This document shows positions 37,045-49,965 of a stretch of 64,000 bases of DNA, piece by piece (position 1 is the stretch's first letter; each line of letters starts with the position of its first letter). The notes below the pieces were generated by a model. That model saw nothing but the letters and a program-made list of their open reading frames with translations, had not been told where the DNA came from and made no database searches. The stretch is taken from the NCBI RefSeq assembly GCF_040939455.1, contig NC_134119.1, positions 3,943,001 through 4,007,000 on the forward strand, written 5' to 3'. This DNA comes from Microcebus murinus (Eukaryota; Chordata; Mammalia; Primates; Cheirogaleidae). Position numbers and translations under genes: made by a program.

Positions 37045-37304
37045 TCTGCTCCGACTTCCATAGCAAAGCACCACAGATTGGGGGCCGAAGTTGATCGTCT
37101 CATAGTTCTGCAGGTTGGAAGTCCAAGATCAAGGCATCAGCAGGGTTGGTGTCTTCTGAGAGCTGTGAGGGAGAATCTGTTCCAGGCCTCTCCCCTAGCT
37201 TCTAATGCGTTGCTGGCACTATTCGGCATCCCTTGGCTTGTAGAAGCATCACTCCAATCTCTGCCTTCATCTTCACTTGGGGTTCTCCACGTGTGCGTGC
37301 GGTG

Positions 37305-37355
<51 letters not shown>

Positions 37356-37495
37356 TAAGCTTTCTGGTTTTATAAGGACATATTTGTTTAGGGCTCACTC
37401 TAAGGACCTAAGGATCATCTATCTGCAAAGACCCTATTTCCAAATAAGGTCACATTCCTGTAAGTACTGGGGGTGAGCACTTCAACATCTTTGGG
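37045..37495 (-). mobile_element. MLT1 (ERVL-MaLR) LTR, antisense, carrying a (GT)n expansion
   Basis: Same family and orientation as 34064-34515: AGTTCTGCAGGTTGGAAGTC, CCAAGATCAAGGCATCAGCA, AAGACCCTATTTCCAAATAA. A GT repeat has grown inside it at 37307-37354. Confidence 0.8.
37307..37354 (+). repeat. (GT)24 microsatellite
   Basis: An uninterrupted GT run within the MLT1 LTR. It is long enough to be polymorphic and it distorts a 189-codon frame across it. Confidence 0.95.
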
Positions 37496-37523
37496 GAGAA
37501 CATAGTATAAATCCACAATAAGA

Positions 37524-37845
37524 GGCAAACTTCTCCTGTAAAGAGCCAGATAATACATATTTTAGGCTTTGCAGGCCAAAGGTCTCTGACAAAACTACTC
37601 AACTTTGCCTTTATAATGCAAAAGCCACCACAGACAATATGTACCAGTCTGCACAACTCTGTTCCAATTATTTATGGACAATGAAGTTCAAATTTCATAG
37701 AATTTTCATGTGTTACAAAGCATTATTCTCCTTTTGGTTTTTTCCTACCATTTAAAAATATAACAACGATTCTTAGCTCATGGGCTATACAAAAACAGAC
37801 AGCTGGCCGGATTTGGCCCCTGGGCCATAATTTGTCCACCCCACT
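37524..37845 (-). mobile_element. MER1-type hAT-Charlie element, longer form
   Basis: The ends AGGCAAACTTCTCCTGTAAA and GGGCCATAATTTGTCCACCC mirror the element at 20448, but the interior is longer and different (about 37640-37780). Confidence 0.75.
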
Positions 37846-37849
37846 TAAG

Positions 37850-38930
37850 CGCATCAGTACACATTCTTCCCACAAGACTTCTGTACATAGAAGTCTACTG
37901 GCTCCAAAATATGCCTGCAGCAAATCAGGAAGCAAGAATCTAATCCATGTCTATTGTGCGAAACAATTTGCAGAGAGCCTGCGTCCTGGGTTGCACAGCC
38001 CTGACAGCCTTTTCCCAGAAGGGACAATCAGCAGTAGAAGCCTCTGACTGCTCATAAAATTGAAATGCTGGTGATAGTGTTAAAAAAAAAAAAAAGGGAA
38101 AAAAATGAAGGAAATAAACATCCCGTTCAAGTTAAAAGAATGGCCCATCATGTTTCATGTCAGGTAGCTGAAAATGTTTTGGGGAAAATGCATGATATCT
38201 CCATTTGAATACTGCTCCCAGACAGTAGTATCTGGAATGAACAGGAAATTGAAACAAGTGAAATGGCCATCAGAAATCTTTTATGTAAAAAAAAAAAAAA
38301 AAATTTTGTATGCTTGATATCCTAGGTTTGAGCCTCTGATGAAAGCAATCAATGAAAAGTTTGATTGCTTTCTTGGTTACAGGAGAGAAGATGCTTTCCT
38401 GCCTGCGTTTGAAGGTGTTTGGCTCCTTCATGTTCCAGCCTAGGCTGCAAGGGGGAGATCGAATCACATGATGGCAATCCACACCTCACCCCAGCCACTC
38501 TCCCCTTTTTAAATCACAATTATTAATCTGGGTGCTGACAAACTCACATAGTAGGGACACATAGTAGGGATTTCTAACAAACCCATGTTATTTGGTCCCT
38601 CTGGACAGCCCACTGATAGATACTCTTACTTTGATCCACATTTGGCATTATGTTGAGAACAGAAATCAACTGTTAAATTTTAAAACAATAACATTTTAAT
38701 AAAAATATAGTTTTATGTCAGTTTTGAGGAGTCTAAGTAATTGTCTTCCTGTTTTATTTGTAGCTGATATCAGTAATAATTTAGGGAGACCATCAGGAAA
38801 CTGAAATTGCATTTCTCAATAACTGAAAACAGAATACATTGAGCATTTTAGTATTTTTTTAAGTAAAAGACAGAGGTTATACCCCTTTAGAACAGTTTAA
38901 CTTAAAAATGACAAATATTTCCTAAGGTCT
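37850..38930. other. No recognised features
   Basis: Single-copy-looking DNA with short A-runs at 38081 and 38287. Confidence 0.4.
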
Positions 38931-38934
38931 TTTT

Positions 38935-39150
38935 TTTTTTGTCTCTTTTTTATTGAAGTATAAGTTACAGATAGTATAATGCCTAGGTCTTAAGGGTACA
39001 GCTACAAAAACCTTCTAGCTAACATCATTCCCAAGCTCAGGGGCAAGATATGGATGCCATTATTACCACTTGGAGTCAACACTGTTTTGGAGATCATAAC
39101 CAGTACTGTAAGCTCTGTGATACATTCTAATCCATTTTAAATACTTCATC
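38935..39150 (-). mobile_element. Old L1 3' end fragment, antisense
   Basis: TTTTATTGAAGTATAAGTTA then TCTTAAGGGTACAGCTACAA resembles the antisense tail of an old L1M. The sequence to about 39420 may belong to the same or another old LINE. Confidence 0.5.
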
Positions 39151-40410
39151 CTTTCATCAGTTCTGTCCGTGTTTGTCTCTATTTCCTTTAGCATTATTAA
39201 TCATAGGTATTTTCAAGTACTTGTTTGCAAACTCCAATATCTGGATAATCTCTTAGTCGGTTTCTATTGGCTCTTTGATCAGGATTGTCAGGGCTGCTTC
39301 TTTTTCATTCTTATGGCAGGTAATTTTTTATTTTATGCCAGAAACAGTGGATAATACATTGCAGAATTTCTGGATTATATTATCTTCTTCTAAAACATGT
39401 CTTTTAAAATATTTCTGTTTAATCTTTTATAATCATGAAGGTTAAGGTATTTGCATGTCATACAGGCAAAATGCTTGTTATTTATCCTGAGCTAAATGGA
39501 CATCTTTAGCAACATAAAACATTGAAAATTTTCATCTAATATACAGAATCAATTGTTCAGAATAGCTTGAAAAGAATGCAAGGTTGTTCTTAAGACTATT
39601 TCATTTTTAGACCGTTCCAAATCATTGCATACCCCAAATTGCTTCAATCCTAAATAAATAGCTACCTATTTATCACAAATGTGTTCTATGCTTCTGAATC
39701 CTTTTAGAATAAGGGGGCAAGGCCTGTCTCTTCTACGGTGTGACACAGAACGTGGCTTACCCCTGAGAAATCATGAGACTTCATTTGAAGATACAATTAT
39801 CTTTCTCATCTTGCTATTCCATTATGAATTAGCTTGGTGATAATTAGAGAATTAGAGTCATAACTTACAGTTATGCAGTAAGATTCTGTACTTTTCTTTT
39901 TTCTTTCTTTTTTGAAATCTTTTGTTCTGTTTTTGTTGATGCCTAAGGAAAACAGCTTTACCTATAACTCACCATGGCCTGGACTTATGACACCAACTTG
40001 TATTTGGCCAATTAAGAATGAGGCCAAACTGCCTTCTTCTTAGGTCTATTCAGTTGATAGATGGCACTTAACTGATTATTTTTTTTCATATAATCTTTAA
40101 CAAGAACTGGTAAATCGCATTGATTATGCCCAAGAGATGAGGGACCAGTGGTAATTCAGATGGGCACCCCCAGAAAAGATTTGTCGGTTTCCTATCCTGT
40201 TCTAGCCAGATTTTTTTTCTTGAATACCAGGGAGAAAGACTGAAATTCCCCATCAATCTCAGACTGTATGCTAGTTTTTACAACATTAATTGGGAAAAAC
40301 AAGAATCCCAACATGGCACCCAATAGATCTCCATAGATAAAATCATTGACCAAGATTCTTTACTTTTTTTGATATCCACATAATTTTCTTTTAAAAAAAA
40401 ACTTAATACA

Positions 40411-40741
40411 GGCCGGGCGTGGTGGCTCACGCCTGTAATCCTAGCACTTTGGGAGGCCGAGGCGAGCGGATTGCTCAAGGTCAGGAGTTCGAAACCAGCC
40501 TGAGCGAGACCCCGTCTCTACCAAAAAAAATAGAAATAAATTAATTGACCAACTAAAAATATATATACAAAAAATTAGCCGGGCATGGTGGCGCATGCCT
40601 ATAGTCCCAGCTACTCGGGAGGCTGAGGCAGTAGGATCGCTGAGCCCCGGAGATTGAGGTTGCTGTGAGCCAGGCTGACGCCACGGCACTCACTCTAGCC
40701 TGGGCAACAAAGTGAGACTCTGTCTCAAAAAAAAAAAAAAA
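40411..40741 (+). mobile_element. Strepsirrhine Alu, young-looking subfamily
   Basis: Full dimer, almost base-for-base the copy at 25964 from the 'gagcgagacc' deletion to the tail. No clean target duplication was found, as the flanks are A-rich. Confidence 0.95.
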
Positions 40742-40744
40742 CAA

Positions 40745-43345
40745 TACAACCTAAAGTACTTCATGTTTCATACTCTTATCATTATGTAATCCCAACTCAG
40801 GTTTCCTCTATATATTTGAGCCACTATCTGTGTAGATGGGGCTGGATTTTCCATGCAACAGTTTGTTACCATGCTTTATTGATGTAAATTATTAGAACTG
40901 TACCATACAGTACAATTTAATGACTTTGCTGTCCCTCATTTGCAGCTCATTGATAGTATCAAGTGCAAGGGAGAAAAACAAAAGCTAAAATAAAATATGT
41001 TTGCTTTCTATGTCCCTTCATTGTATAATATTTAATTCTACATTGATGTTTTATCATATGGATAAAATGTACATGAAATGAACCAGGAAAAATCAAGTGT
41101 GCCTCATTAAAACAACCATTTCTACCTTCATGGCAACAGCTTGGTAATACATAAAAGCTAACAACAGAAACTGAAATTAACTTGCTTGTTCTTATTATTA
41201 AGTTGCTCCAGGTTATTTAAGGGAAATAAATAGGATCTCTAGACTCCTGTACTATTTATTCATTTAAAAAATATAGATAATTTTATTTAAAAACTAAAGT
41301 TAAAAACCATACTTTAAAGAACTACAGTATTTAATTATTGGCTTTGCTTGGTTTTTACAAATGGAAAAATTTTTATTCAGTAGGTAAGTCCTATTTTGGG
41401 ACTTATTACCACAAGCTTGTGAATCACCAAAAGAAAGCAAAAACCCCAATTCCCACAGATGATTGTTTTTATGTCATGCAATTGATTTTGCCTTTAGAGC
41501 TACAGATGTGGTCTGACTAGTTATTTAGAATTTATTAAATGTCAGCAGCGTGTCCAGATTTTGGTATTGTTTAAATATTACTTTTGTGATCATATACTCC
41601 TGCAGAGTCATTCACTAAAGGATGTAGCCCCTTATCATACGCAATTTACAAAGACTTTCTCAGTGAAGGGGGGATATTTTAAAGTGGTTAACTATTACCT
41701 TTCTGTTTTCCATCAAGAACAGAAAACCAATTAAATTAATCAAAGCAGGTACTGCTTAAGTCAGGTCCACTCTGGCATGCTGGGCACATACCAATGAGCA
41801 GCCTGGGCTGGTCAGGTCTGGGCATATTATATAAACGTAAAACATACTCAGACCTATTTTTGTTTGGGGTTAACTCTGACAGCTTCAGCAATGAATGCTC
41901 GATCATCCCTACCCTCTGATGCACAATCCTGAATTGTTTTGAGTAAGTGTCTATCAGAGACAGCGGAAGCTGCCCTAAAGCGGAAGCCAGTAATCCCACC
42001 TACACGGGGGACTGCAGTGGGGAAGGGAGCCAGCTCTCTCTGCTGTTCCCTAACCTCTGGCATTTTCTTTAGTTATTGTCCAGAACATGGTAAGTGCACT
42101 CCAACTGTTTCGATGAGTTTCTGAATACTTAAAGCACTTCTGAGTCTGTTTTGATTTGTAACTTTTGCTTTTCTCAAGGTCGAGTCTAAATTACTTTTCT
42201 CTTTTACAAAGTAATATCACCTTCCATCCGTCAATTTAGTTTTCCTCCCCATAGAATCATTTTGATTCATAGAGAAGTTTCACTATTTTTAAAGACTGGC
42301 TTTGGGCTGACGTCATGATTCCTGACCTGCCACTATCTCCCGCAGTGCCACAGCACTTTTCATTTGCACCCTCCTCCGCACGCTCCCCCTAAATCTTGGT
42401 GACTCACTCTGCCATCATGTAGCATCCATTCAACGCCCACAGGGACATGGGGCCTTGCTAGGTCCGGCATAAAGCTTCGTGCCTGTCTCCTGTCTCTAGA
42501 GAGGTTAGGATCTGCTGAAGCAATTTAAGAGGCTTGTGTAGAGAAAGAAAGATAAAACAGTCAAGCAACACTCCAGACAAATCACCAACCGAAAAGAAAA
42601 CACAGTGACATTACATAAGGCTTCAGTGTTTGTGGTCTGGGAATTAGGAGAGCTGTGAGAGGAATATATAAATATGTATTCGCATTTTGGAGCAAATTGA
42701 AGCTAAAACAAAGGGAGAGACAAGGCCAGGCACAGCACTCCTGGTTTCAAAGGGTTTCTTGGGACAATTCCCCCTTTCCCAGTCCCAAACTGGGGTGCAG
42801 TAGTGCAGGGCCACATTTCCACTCGGATTTGTCATGTTGCTTTGTTTATCTTGCTGGCAGGAAAACTGAGGTTATGCATATGATTTTGGCAATGTCACAT
42901 TTGTAGTTATGCATATTATATGTAATCATTCTAAAGTGATTTTCCTCCATTTGGGCCATTTAGTATAAAAGGAAAAAAAGACTGCTCACTTTGTTTGCCT
43001 CGGAAAATCTGTCAACTTCTGAACTCCATGTAAAAATGGGTCTTGATTCTCTGCTGTTTTAATGCATTCTAGCATTTTCTCTTCCCATTAGTAACACAAC
43101 AATATCTTTTGCAAAATGATGTTGTCTGTTAGTTTTATGTGCACCTTCACAATATACACCAAAACTATTCCCCCACTTAAAATCACCCATTTTTAATGTT
43201 CTATAGAAATTGATCTGGGTGGAGGTTAGCAGATGTATGCATATGTAAAAATGCATTGAGTGTACATTTACTGTTTGTAAGTTATACTTCAAAAAAGAAT
43301 ATTAATAAAATCGCCTGTTTTTCTCTCTGCATAGCAGCCATTTTC
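40745..43345. other. Single-copy DNA
   Basis: A full CRE palindrome TGACGTCA lies at 42308-42315. No repeat or exon was recognised; overlapping short frames around 41736-42124 look accidental. Confidence 0.4.
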
Positions 43346-43349
43346 TTTC

Positions 43350-43715
43350 TGGTGTTGTTATTATACTGCTAACACAATATTGTCAAATTATTAAAGGAAT
43401 TTTTTAAATTCACCCATAATCCCTCTACTGTAATAAAAATGTTTGTTTTTCAATATTCCCTCTGACTCTGGTCATATAATTGTGATGTATGTGCCATTTT
43501 GTATTCTGCTTTTGTTCCCTGTGTACTATTATATCAAATATTTTTCTGTGTCTTTCATAAGCCCCATAATTTTCCATTTTAATGGCTGCAAACTCTTCAG
43601 CTGCATGATTATAATACCATTTGCTCAGCCACTTCCCTTATATTGGACATTTAGGTGACTTTGGATTATTCATTAAAACAAATTACCCTCCTGTAAACAT
43701 TTTTGCATGCATTTA
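43350..43715 (-). mobile_element. Old L1 (L1ME-like), antisense
   Basis: ATAATTTTCCATTTTAATGG, TATTGGACATTTAGGTGACT and TAAACATTTTTGCATGCA match the same antisense old L1 region as 24820-26560. Confidence 0.6.
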
Positions 43716-44034
43716 TCCATCCATCCAACCGTGGGATGTTCATCTGAGCCTCTGTGCTATACAGACGACACAAAAAAGGAATACAAATGTGGCCTGTCCT
43801 TTGAGGAGCACTGAGTGTGCTCTGGACAGCTGAGTCACACTAATTACCATACATTTGTGTTTGTTGAGGCTGCAGCCCTATAGCCCTATGACAAGCCCAT
43901 CCCTGGACTCTGAGCCCCACCTGGAAAAGAAACACCTGACTGGGTTTGCCTGGGTTGCCACAGTGTGGCCAGCACCTGGGTCAGCACCCTGCACTGCAGG
44001 ACCCTAGTGGTTGAATGAATGAATGCATGCACGA

Positions 44035-44335
44035 ATGAACACATTATCTCATTTAATTATCGCAACAAGATTGTGAGATAGGTATTATCATCCCACGTTG
44101 CAGATGAAGAAGCTGAAACTCATGGACAAAAGCACTAAGGGCCAGAGAAACACAGAGCTTTGTGGGTTACACCCTCACTCGAACCCTCCGAGGGACATAC
44201 GATAAACCCAGTTTCGAAGATGAGAAAAACAGGGATCAGAAAGCAATTAAACAACTTTCCCTGGATCCCCTAACTTCTAAGTATCAGAATCAGCATTCAA
44301 ACCTAGAATTTCCAACTCAAAATTTCAGGTTCTCT
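44035..44335 (-). repeat. Two adjacent MIR-like SINEs, antisense
   Basis: The first (44035-44150) reads CATTATCTCATTTAATTATC, GATAGGTATTATCATCCCAC, GAAGAAGCTGAAACTCATGG. The second (44165-44335) repeats the later part in a diverged form (GAAGATGAGAAAAACAGGG, CAATTAAACAACTTTCCCTG, CAGCATTCAAACCTAGAATT). Confidence 0.65.
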
Positions 44336-44639
44336 TCTATGTGCCACACTTTTTCTCAGATACACAGTTATGGTGGCAAAAAGGCAGAAACATGTTTATT
44401 ATTCTACTTCGATGTTGCCAATATGTATCTCTCTTATTTCTGTTCAAAAGAAAATTATGCAAACAGAATAATAAATAAAATAATTTGAACTGTACCATAC
44501 ACTGTAGTACCAGTGAAACTACAGCCTTAGCAGCAATAGGTATCTTTTTAAAGACAGTTTTGCTAATGTGAACAGTTTAAATAGTACCCATTGCTATTTT
44601 ACTTACCATGTCTTTAATTAATATGGAAGCCTAAAACCT

Positions 44640-45195
44640 TTTCATATGTTTGTTTACTCCTTGCTCTTGTGCAAATTGTCCACTGATATCCTTTGTCTCT
44701 TTGTTCATTGGACTCTCCATATTATTGGTATATATTAAAGTGGATTCCTTAAATATTAAACCTTTACCATATTTGATTCCCACCCTCTTTCCCAAATACT
44801 TGTTTCCTTTTTGATTTTGTTAATTTGTTAAAAATGCTCTACAGTCTAATTAGTTGAAGGTTTGGTTTTTTTTATCGCTTCAATCCTTAGAAAGTCTAGA
44901 GTCAAATATCTTAGATTAAATTATCTTAGATTAAATGTATTAATCTATCTGGAGTTCAATATAGGATAGGGAATAGATCTAAAGTGTATTCCCCAATTTC
45001 CTAACTTAAGCTAGGGATGATATTAAGTCCACACACACCGGTACAGCAGCACATGCTGGGAATGGCTAGCACCTGTTCTTACCTCTCAGTGCATGATGCA
45101 CATGCCATACCCCTGGCTATGTTAATATTTTTAACATCACCAATACCATATACTAAATAATCTGTTCTTTCATCACATTTTTGTGACTCTAATTT
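44640..45195 (-). mobile_element. Old L1 ORF2 fragment, antisense
   Basis: GCAAATTGTCCACTGATATC and GGTATATATTAAAGTGGATT are typical of antisense old L1. It likely continues after the Alu at 45196-45541. Confidence 0.6.
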
Positions 45196-45541
45196 ATTTA
45201 TTTATTTTTATTTTTATTTTTTTTTTTGAGTCAGAGTCTCACTCTGTTTCCTGGGCTAGAGTGCCGTGGCATCAGCCTAGCTCACAGCAACCTCAAACTC
45301 CTGGGCTCAAGCGATCCTACTGCCTCAGCCTCCCGAGTAGCTGGGACTACAGGGACGTGCCACTATGCCAAGCTAATTTTTTCTCTATATTTTTAGTTGG
45401 GCAATTAATTTCTTTCTATTTTTAGTAGAGACGGGGTCTCACTGTTGCTCAGGCTGGTTTCAAACTCCTGACCTTGAGCGATCCACCTGCCTCGGCCTCC
45501 CAGAGTGCTAGGATTACAGGCGTGAGCCACCTAGACTGGCC
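45196..45541 (-). mobile_element. Strepsirrhine Alu, antisense
   Basis: T-rich head, GAGTCAGAGTCTCACTCTGT, linker GGGCAATTAATTTCTTTCTA and end GTGAGCCACCTAGACTGGCC. No clear target duplication. Confidence 0.92.
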
Positions 45542-46800
45542 TCTTTCTCATATATCTAAATTTTACATATTGTTTGATTTACTTCTGGCTTTTCTAGTCT
45601 ACTGATTGATTTTTCTATACCACCTGAATCATCTTTAATTATTATGGATTTATAATATAATGCTATATCTGGCATGATAGACTCGAGTATTGTGATACCT
45701 GACGCTCATAAAATTGTGGGGGGATGTCATAAGAAAATACATTTACTTCTGTAAAATTAACAATGCACATGACCATGAGAACACATTGCTAGAGCTCCTC
45801 CCAGGGCACCACTGGGAGAGTCTGCACAGGGAGCATTTAGTAGTTTATAAGCTTCCTTAGCTTCATGGTAAATCCACTTCTGCCAGCTGGGCTGGTTTCC
45901 ACTTATTTGTTTATGTTTTCTTATGACCATTCTCTTCTAATGAATTTTGTAGTTATTTACCTTAGTTATTTTTGTCTGTCCCGTTTAACGTCTTCTAGGG
46001 ATTGCACTTGGGTAGAATTAACACCCTTAGAAAATGTGTTCCCTTCTAGAACATAGCATGGCTCTACATTCTATCAAGTCTTCCTTAGTACTTCCTGGTA
46101 TATTTTTCATTGTTTTTCATATATCTATTTCCTGTTAAGGTTATTTCTAAAGATTTTTCTACTCCTTCTTGTTATTTTTAATAAGATGTTAATGCTGGTG
46201 CATAGAGATATTATTGATTTTAGAGATTTCTTCTGTATCCAGTAACTTTTAGCAAGTTTAACTATACTTTTTATCACCTGAAAATGGATATTTTATCATT
46301 ATGGGCCCAAATATATTTTATTCTTTTGTCTTACTTTGTGGTTTTATTTAACAGACATCTCAAAATAATATTAAATTAAGGCAGGACCTTAATTATTCTG
46401 CTTTTTAAAAAATGTTTCTGGAGTTGTCCATTAATAATGGACAAGAGACTATAATGTCTCTTGATTGTAAAACACTATATTAAGAAAATATGCTTCTATT
46501 CCTTTTTTTAAAAAAAGTATGTGGTTGGAATGTTTGTTGAATTTTGTTAAATTACTTTTCAATGTCTATGAAAGTGGCCGTATATGGATTTTCATGTAAT
46601 TCATTGGTGTCTTATATTAGATTGTGTAATTGAACCATCCTTGCATTTCAGGGATACATTTTAGTTTGTAACTCAATGCCCTTTTACTGGATTTTATTTA
46701 GGATTTACCGATCTACATTGGCTAGTGGTTTGGGATGCTTCTCCTTAGTAATATATTAAGTGTTTCTGTGTCATAGTTTTACCTATTTATTTAAAAATCT
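45542..46800 (-). mobile_element. Old L1 ORF2 debris, antisense
   Basis: TTGATTTTTCTATACCACCT, GATTTCTTCTGTATCCAGTA, ACCATCCTTGCATTTCAGGG and similar antisense ORF2 signatures. No intact frame. Confidence 0.65.
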
Positions 46801-46807
46801 ACTATCA

Positions 46808-47094
46808 GGCTGGGTACAGTGGCTCACATCTGTAATCCTAGCACTTTGGGAGGCTAAGGTAGGAGGATTGCTTGAGGCCAGGAATTCAAGAACAGCCTAG
46901 GCAATAGCAAGACTCCATCTCTACAAAAAATAAAAATTAGCTGGGCATGGTGGCACATGCTTATTGTCCTAGCTCTCAGGGGCTCAGGTAGGAAGATTGT
47001 TTGCCCAAGAGTTTGAGGTTGCAGTGAGCTATGATGACATCACTGCACTCTATCCCAGGCAGCAGAGCTAGGCCCTCTTAAAAAAAAAAAAAAA
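46808..47094 (+). mobile_element. Old AluJ-like element
   Basis: Dimeric Alu lacking the strepsirrhine linker (ACAAAAAATAAAAATTAGCT) and well diverged, so probably inserted before the lemur-human split. Flanking repeat ACTATCAG on both sides within a longer imperfect match. Confidence 0.85.
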
Positions 47095-47099
47095 TTCAC

Positions 47100-47790
47100 T
47101 ATCAGATTCAGAGTTTATTTCTGGGAATCTTAGTAGTTCTTATCTTAATAGTTCAATCTGTAAAGATTTTAACTTTTATTTTGTATGAAATTACACATTT
47201 CCTTGAGAAGTACAAATACAGTAGCATACTTATAAATACTTATTTCTTATAATTTTTATTTCTATAAAATTTCTATTTCTTTTCTAATTTCTACTTTTTA
47301 TGTGGGTTTTTTGTGGGTTTTTTTTCTAGATTAGATTTATCACAACTCCATTTTAAAGTTTCAAGGAATCAGTTCTTGCATTTGTTTACTGTATATTTTA
47401 TAGGGTTCCAATTTATGACTTTATCTTTTTAGTTTTTCATTTTGTCTTTTCTTCACTGAAATGTTATGTTAAATAATAAATTTATCTTCTCTTCTTCATT
47501 TTAACAATAAAAAACAAAGCTATCTTTGACTTTTTCTCTAAACATCGATTTTGATTGATTTGGATGTGTAGTTTATTATTATTTTCTAAATCATCTTTTA
47601 TTGAGTTAATTTTCCCACTTGTTCTTTAGGAGGATATTTTTAAATATCACAGTAATTTGTAATTTTATTTGTTTATTCTTAAGGCTTTTAATTTCAATTT
47701 TTAGTTGTATTTTGCTCAGGATATAGCCTATAAAACCTCTGGTGATATTTATTCACTTGATTTTATGGAAACTATCAAGTGATAAGCTTA
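47100..47790 (-). mobile_element. Old L1 debris, antisense, continued
   Basis: AT-rich antisense ORF2-like sequence (AGTTTATTTCTGGGAATCTT, TAGATTAGATTTATCACAAC) continuing the block broken by the Alu at 46808. Confidence 0.55.
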
Positions 47791-47803
47791 GTAACCTTCT
47801 TTG

Positions 47804-48162
47804 TTTTGTTTTTTTGTTTTTGTTTGTTTGTTTGTTTGTTTTTGAGACAGAGTCTCGCTTTGTTGCCCAAGCTAGAGTGAGTGCCGTGGTGTCAGCCTAG
47901 CTCACAGCAACCTCAATCTCCTGGGCTCAAGCGATCCTCCTGCCTCAGCCTCATGAGTAACTGGGACTACAGGCATGCGCCACCATGCCCAGCTCATTTT
48001 TTCTATATATATCAGTTGGCCAATTAATTTCTTTCTATTTATAGTAGAGATGGGGTCTCGCTCTTGCTCAGGCTGGTTTTGAACTCCTGACCTCAAACAA
48101 TCCGCCTGCCTCAGCCTCCCAGAGTGCTAGGATTACAGGCCTGACCCACCGCTCCTGGCAAC
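47804..48162 (-). mobile_element. Strepsirrhine Alu, antisense
   Basis: T/G-rich head (TTTG repeats), linker GGCCAATTAATTTCTTTCTA, end CACCGCTCCTGGCAAC. Perfect 12-bp repeats TAACCTTCTTTG at 47792-47803 and 48163-48174. Confidence 0.94.
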
Positions 48163-48174
48163 TAACCTTCTTTG

Positions 48175-48960
48175 AATAATTCTATAGAAAGTATAGCTTA
48201 CTTAGTACACTACAGAATTTTTACTGTACCTGTTGTGGTTTTGATTATAAGGAATATAATGCTGCTCTCTAACTGAATTTTTGTTAGTTTCTACCTGAAG
48301 TTCATATAATCCTCACTTTGTGTATTTTGTTGCTATGTTATTTGGGGCACATAAATTCACAATTATTATATATTAAATATGTACTGTATTTATTTTTGTA
48401 TAACCACCCATTTATTTCCCTTAACATATTTTATCTTGAATTATTTGGTATTATGATTGCCACTTTTGCTCTCCTTATTTATTGTTGTTATATCTACAGA
48501 ACTTTTAATTTTGGGTTGCATATGTGACGTTTTGTTAGTATATTATTCATAAAAAGCACAATGTTGAAATATAGAAACCCTTTGTTTTATAGAAAACATC
48601 TTTGTTTTCTAATGAGTGTTCCACGTGGTATTTTTCTTTTTATTTTAGCTTCATTCTTTTTTCTTCTACAAAACTTTTTAAACTTTTGATTGAATTTGAT
48701 TCACCAGAATAATTATTTTTATAGCTGATATTTTCCTTTGTTTTAAGCCATCTTGTAAACATTTTAAAGGAATTGGAGGGGAGAAAATCGCCAGTACATA
48801 CTATATCGTCATTTCAAAATGACATTTCAGCATGACATTGTCTAATGAAGTGTAGGCACCTCCCAAGTTTCCAAACTCTCCCCTACCACAAATAACTGAC
48901 TGTCCAAGCACCATTATTTACTAATCTTTTCCTACATGGATGGTGTTTTCTTGAATTCTG
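48175..48960 (-). mobile_element. Old L1 debris, antisense, continued
   Basis: AATTATTTGGTATTATGATT and GTCCAAGCACCATTATTTAC are L1 antisense signatures. The boundary with single-copy DNA is vague. Confidence 0.5.
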
Positions 48961-49965
48961 TAGTTGTTCATTTTCTCATATGAAATGCTGATTCCCATTT
49001 CATATGTTTTGATCCCAAGGCCTGTTATTCTGGTACCGTATTTTTAGCTATCTTCTTTAAATTTTAAATATGCCAGTCAAGTTCCCTTTTGTTCCCAAAA
49101 TACTATACACAAACCTCATTTTATTTCCCCCCAATTCCTCTATAGAACACCACAGTTTTCTATCCTCCTTAAAAGTTTCAGTAACCATAGCATTCTATTA
49201 ATTTTGTTTCATAAAGAACTTTGAGAAAATAATGTTCCAAAGACACTTTAATGAACACTTTATGAAATATCCTTTCTCTAAAGGTCACTGTTATGCTTGT
49301 TCCAATTATAGTATTAACATTATTGCCCACATGGGCTGTTGAAATATCACCTCCATTTCTTGCTAGTACTTTCTCACCTATTCTGATGGAAAATTTGCCC
49401 TGAGTAAATGATAAGCACAATTTTAACTCTTCTCCATACAGCGCCAATTTCTCAAAAATGTCACACTTACCTGTAACAACTTAATAAATTGAAATATCAA
49501 ATTAACTCTTATTAAAATCCAGTTTTATGACTGGTGGTGTGTGTAATGGTGAGAAACGAAAAAGGCAGAGGGCAGAGCACGGGGAGAGGGGTGCAGAGGA
49601 GATAGGAAATAACCCAATAACCAGGATGAAGGACCTTAAGGATTAATAAATAAGCGCTAGTTTTTATTAATATTAGAATCTCCAGCGTCGGTGCACCCCC
49701 TACTGACTGAAGTCCAAAAAAGTCTGCTTTAAAATGTCATTTAATGCGTGTCATAAAAATAAACCAGAGTTACTTAGGGTCATTATTAATTTTCTTCATA
49801 AGAAACGTTGCTGTCCCTTAGCTGTAGAGTAACGCCACAACTCAACAACGTGGTACTCAAAGCCACGCAACATCTGAAAGGAATGAAATCTCTTTCTTTA
49901 TTATCTGGCAGACATTTATTACGCACCTAATGGGGACTTGGGAGGACATTGTGGGGGCCAAAAGG
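48961..49965. other. No recognised gene; possible weak CTCF-like site
   Basis: TGCACCCCCTACTG at 49690-49703 (CAGTAGGGGGTGCA on the minus strand) partly fits a CTCF core. Otherwise unassigned. Confidence 0.35.

Noticed and set aside
36907..37476. A 189-residue plus-strand frame
   Set aside because: It spans an antisense MLT1 LTR and a GT repeat that yields only Cys-Val runs.
45030..45070. U6-like 'cagcagcacatgctgggaat'
   Set aside because: Only a few bases resemble the U6 start; the rest of U6 is absent.
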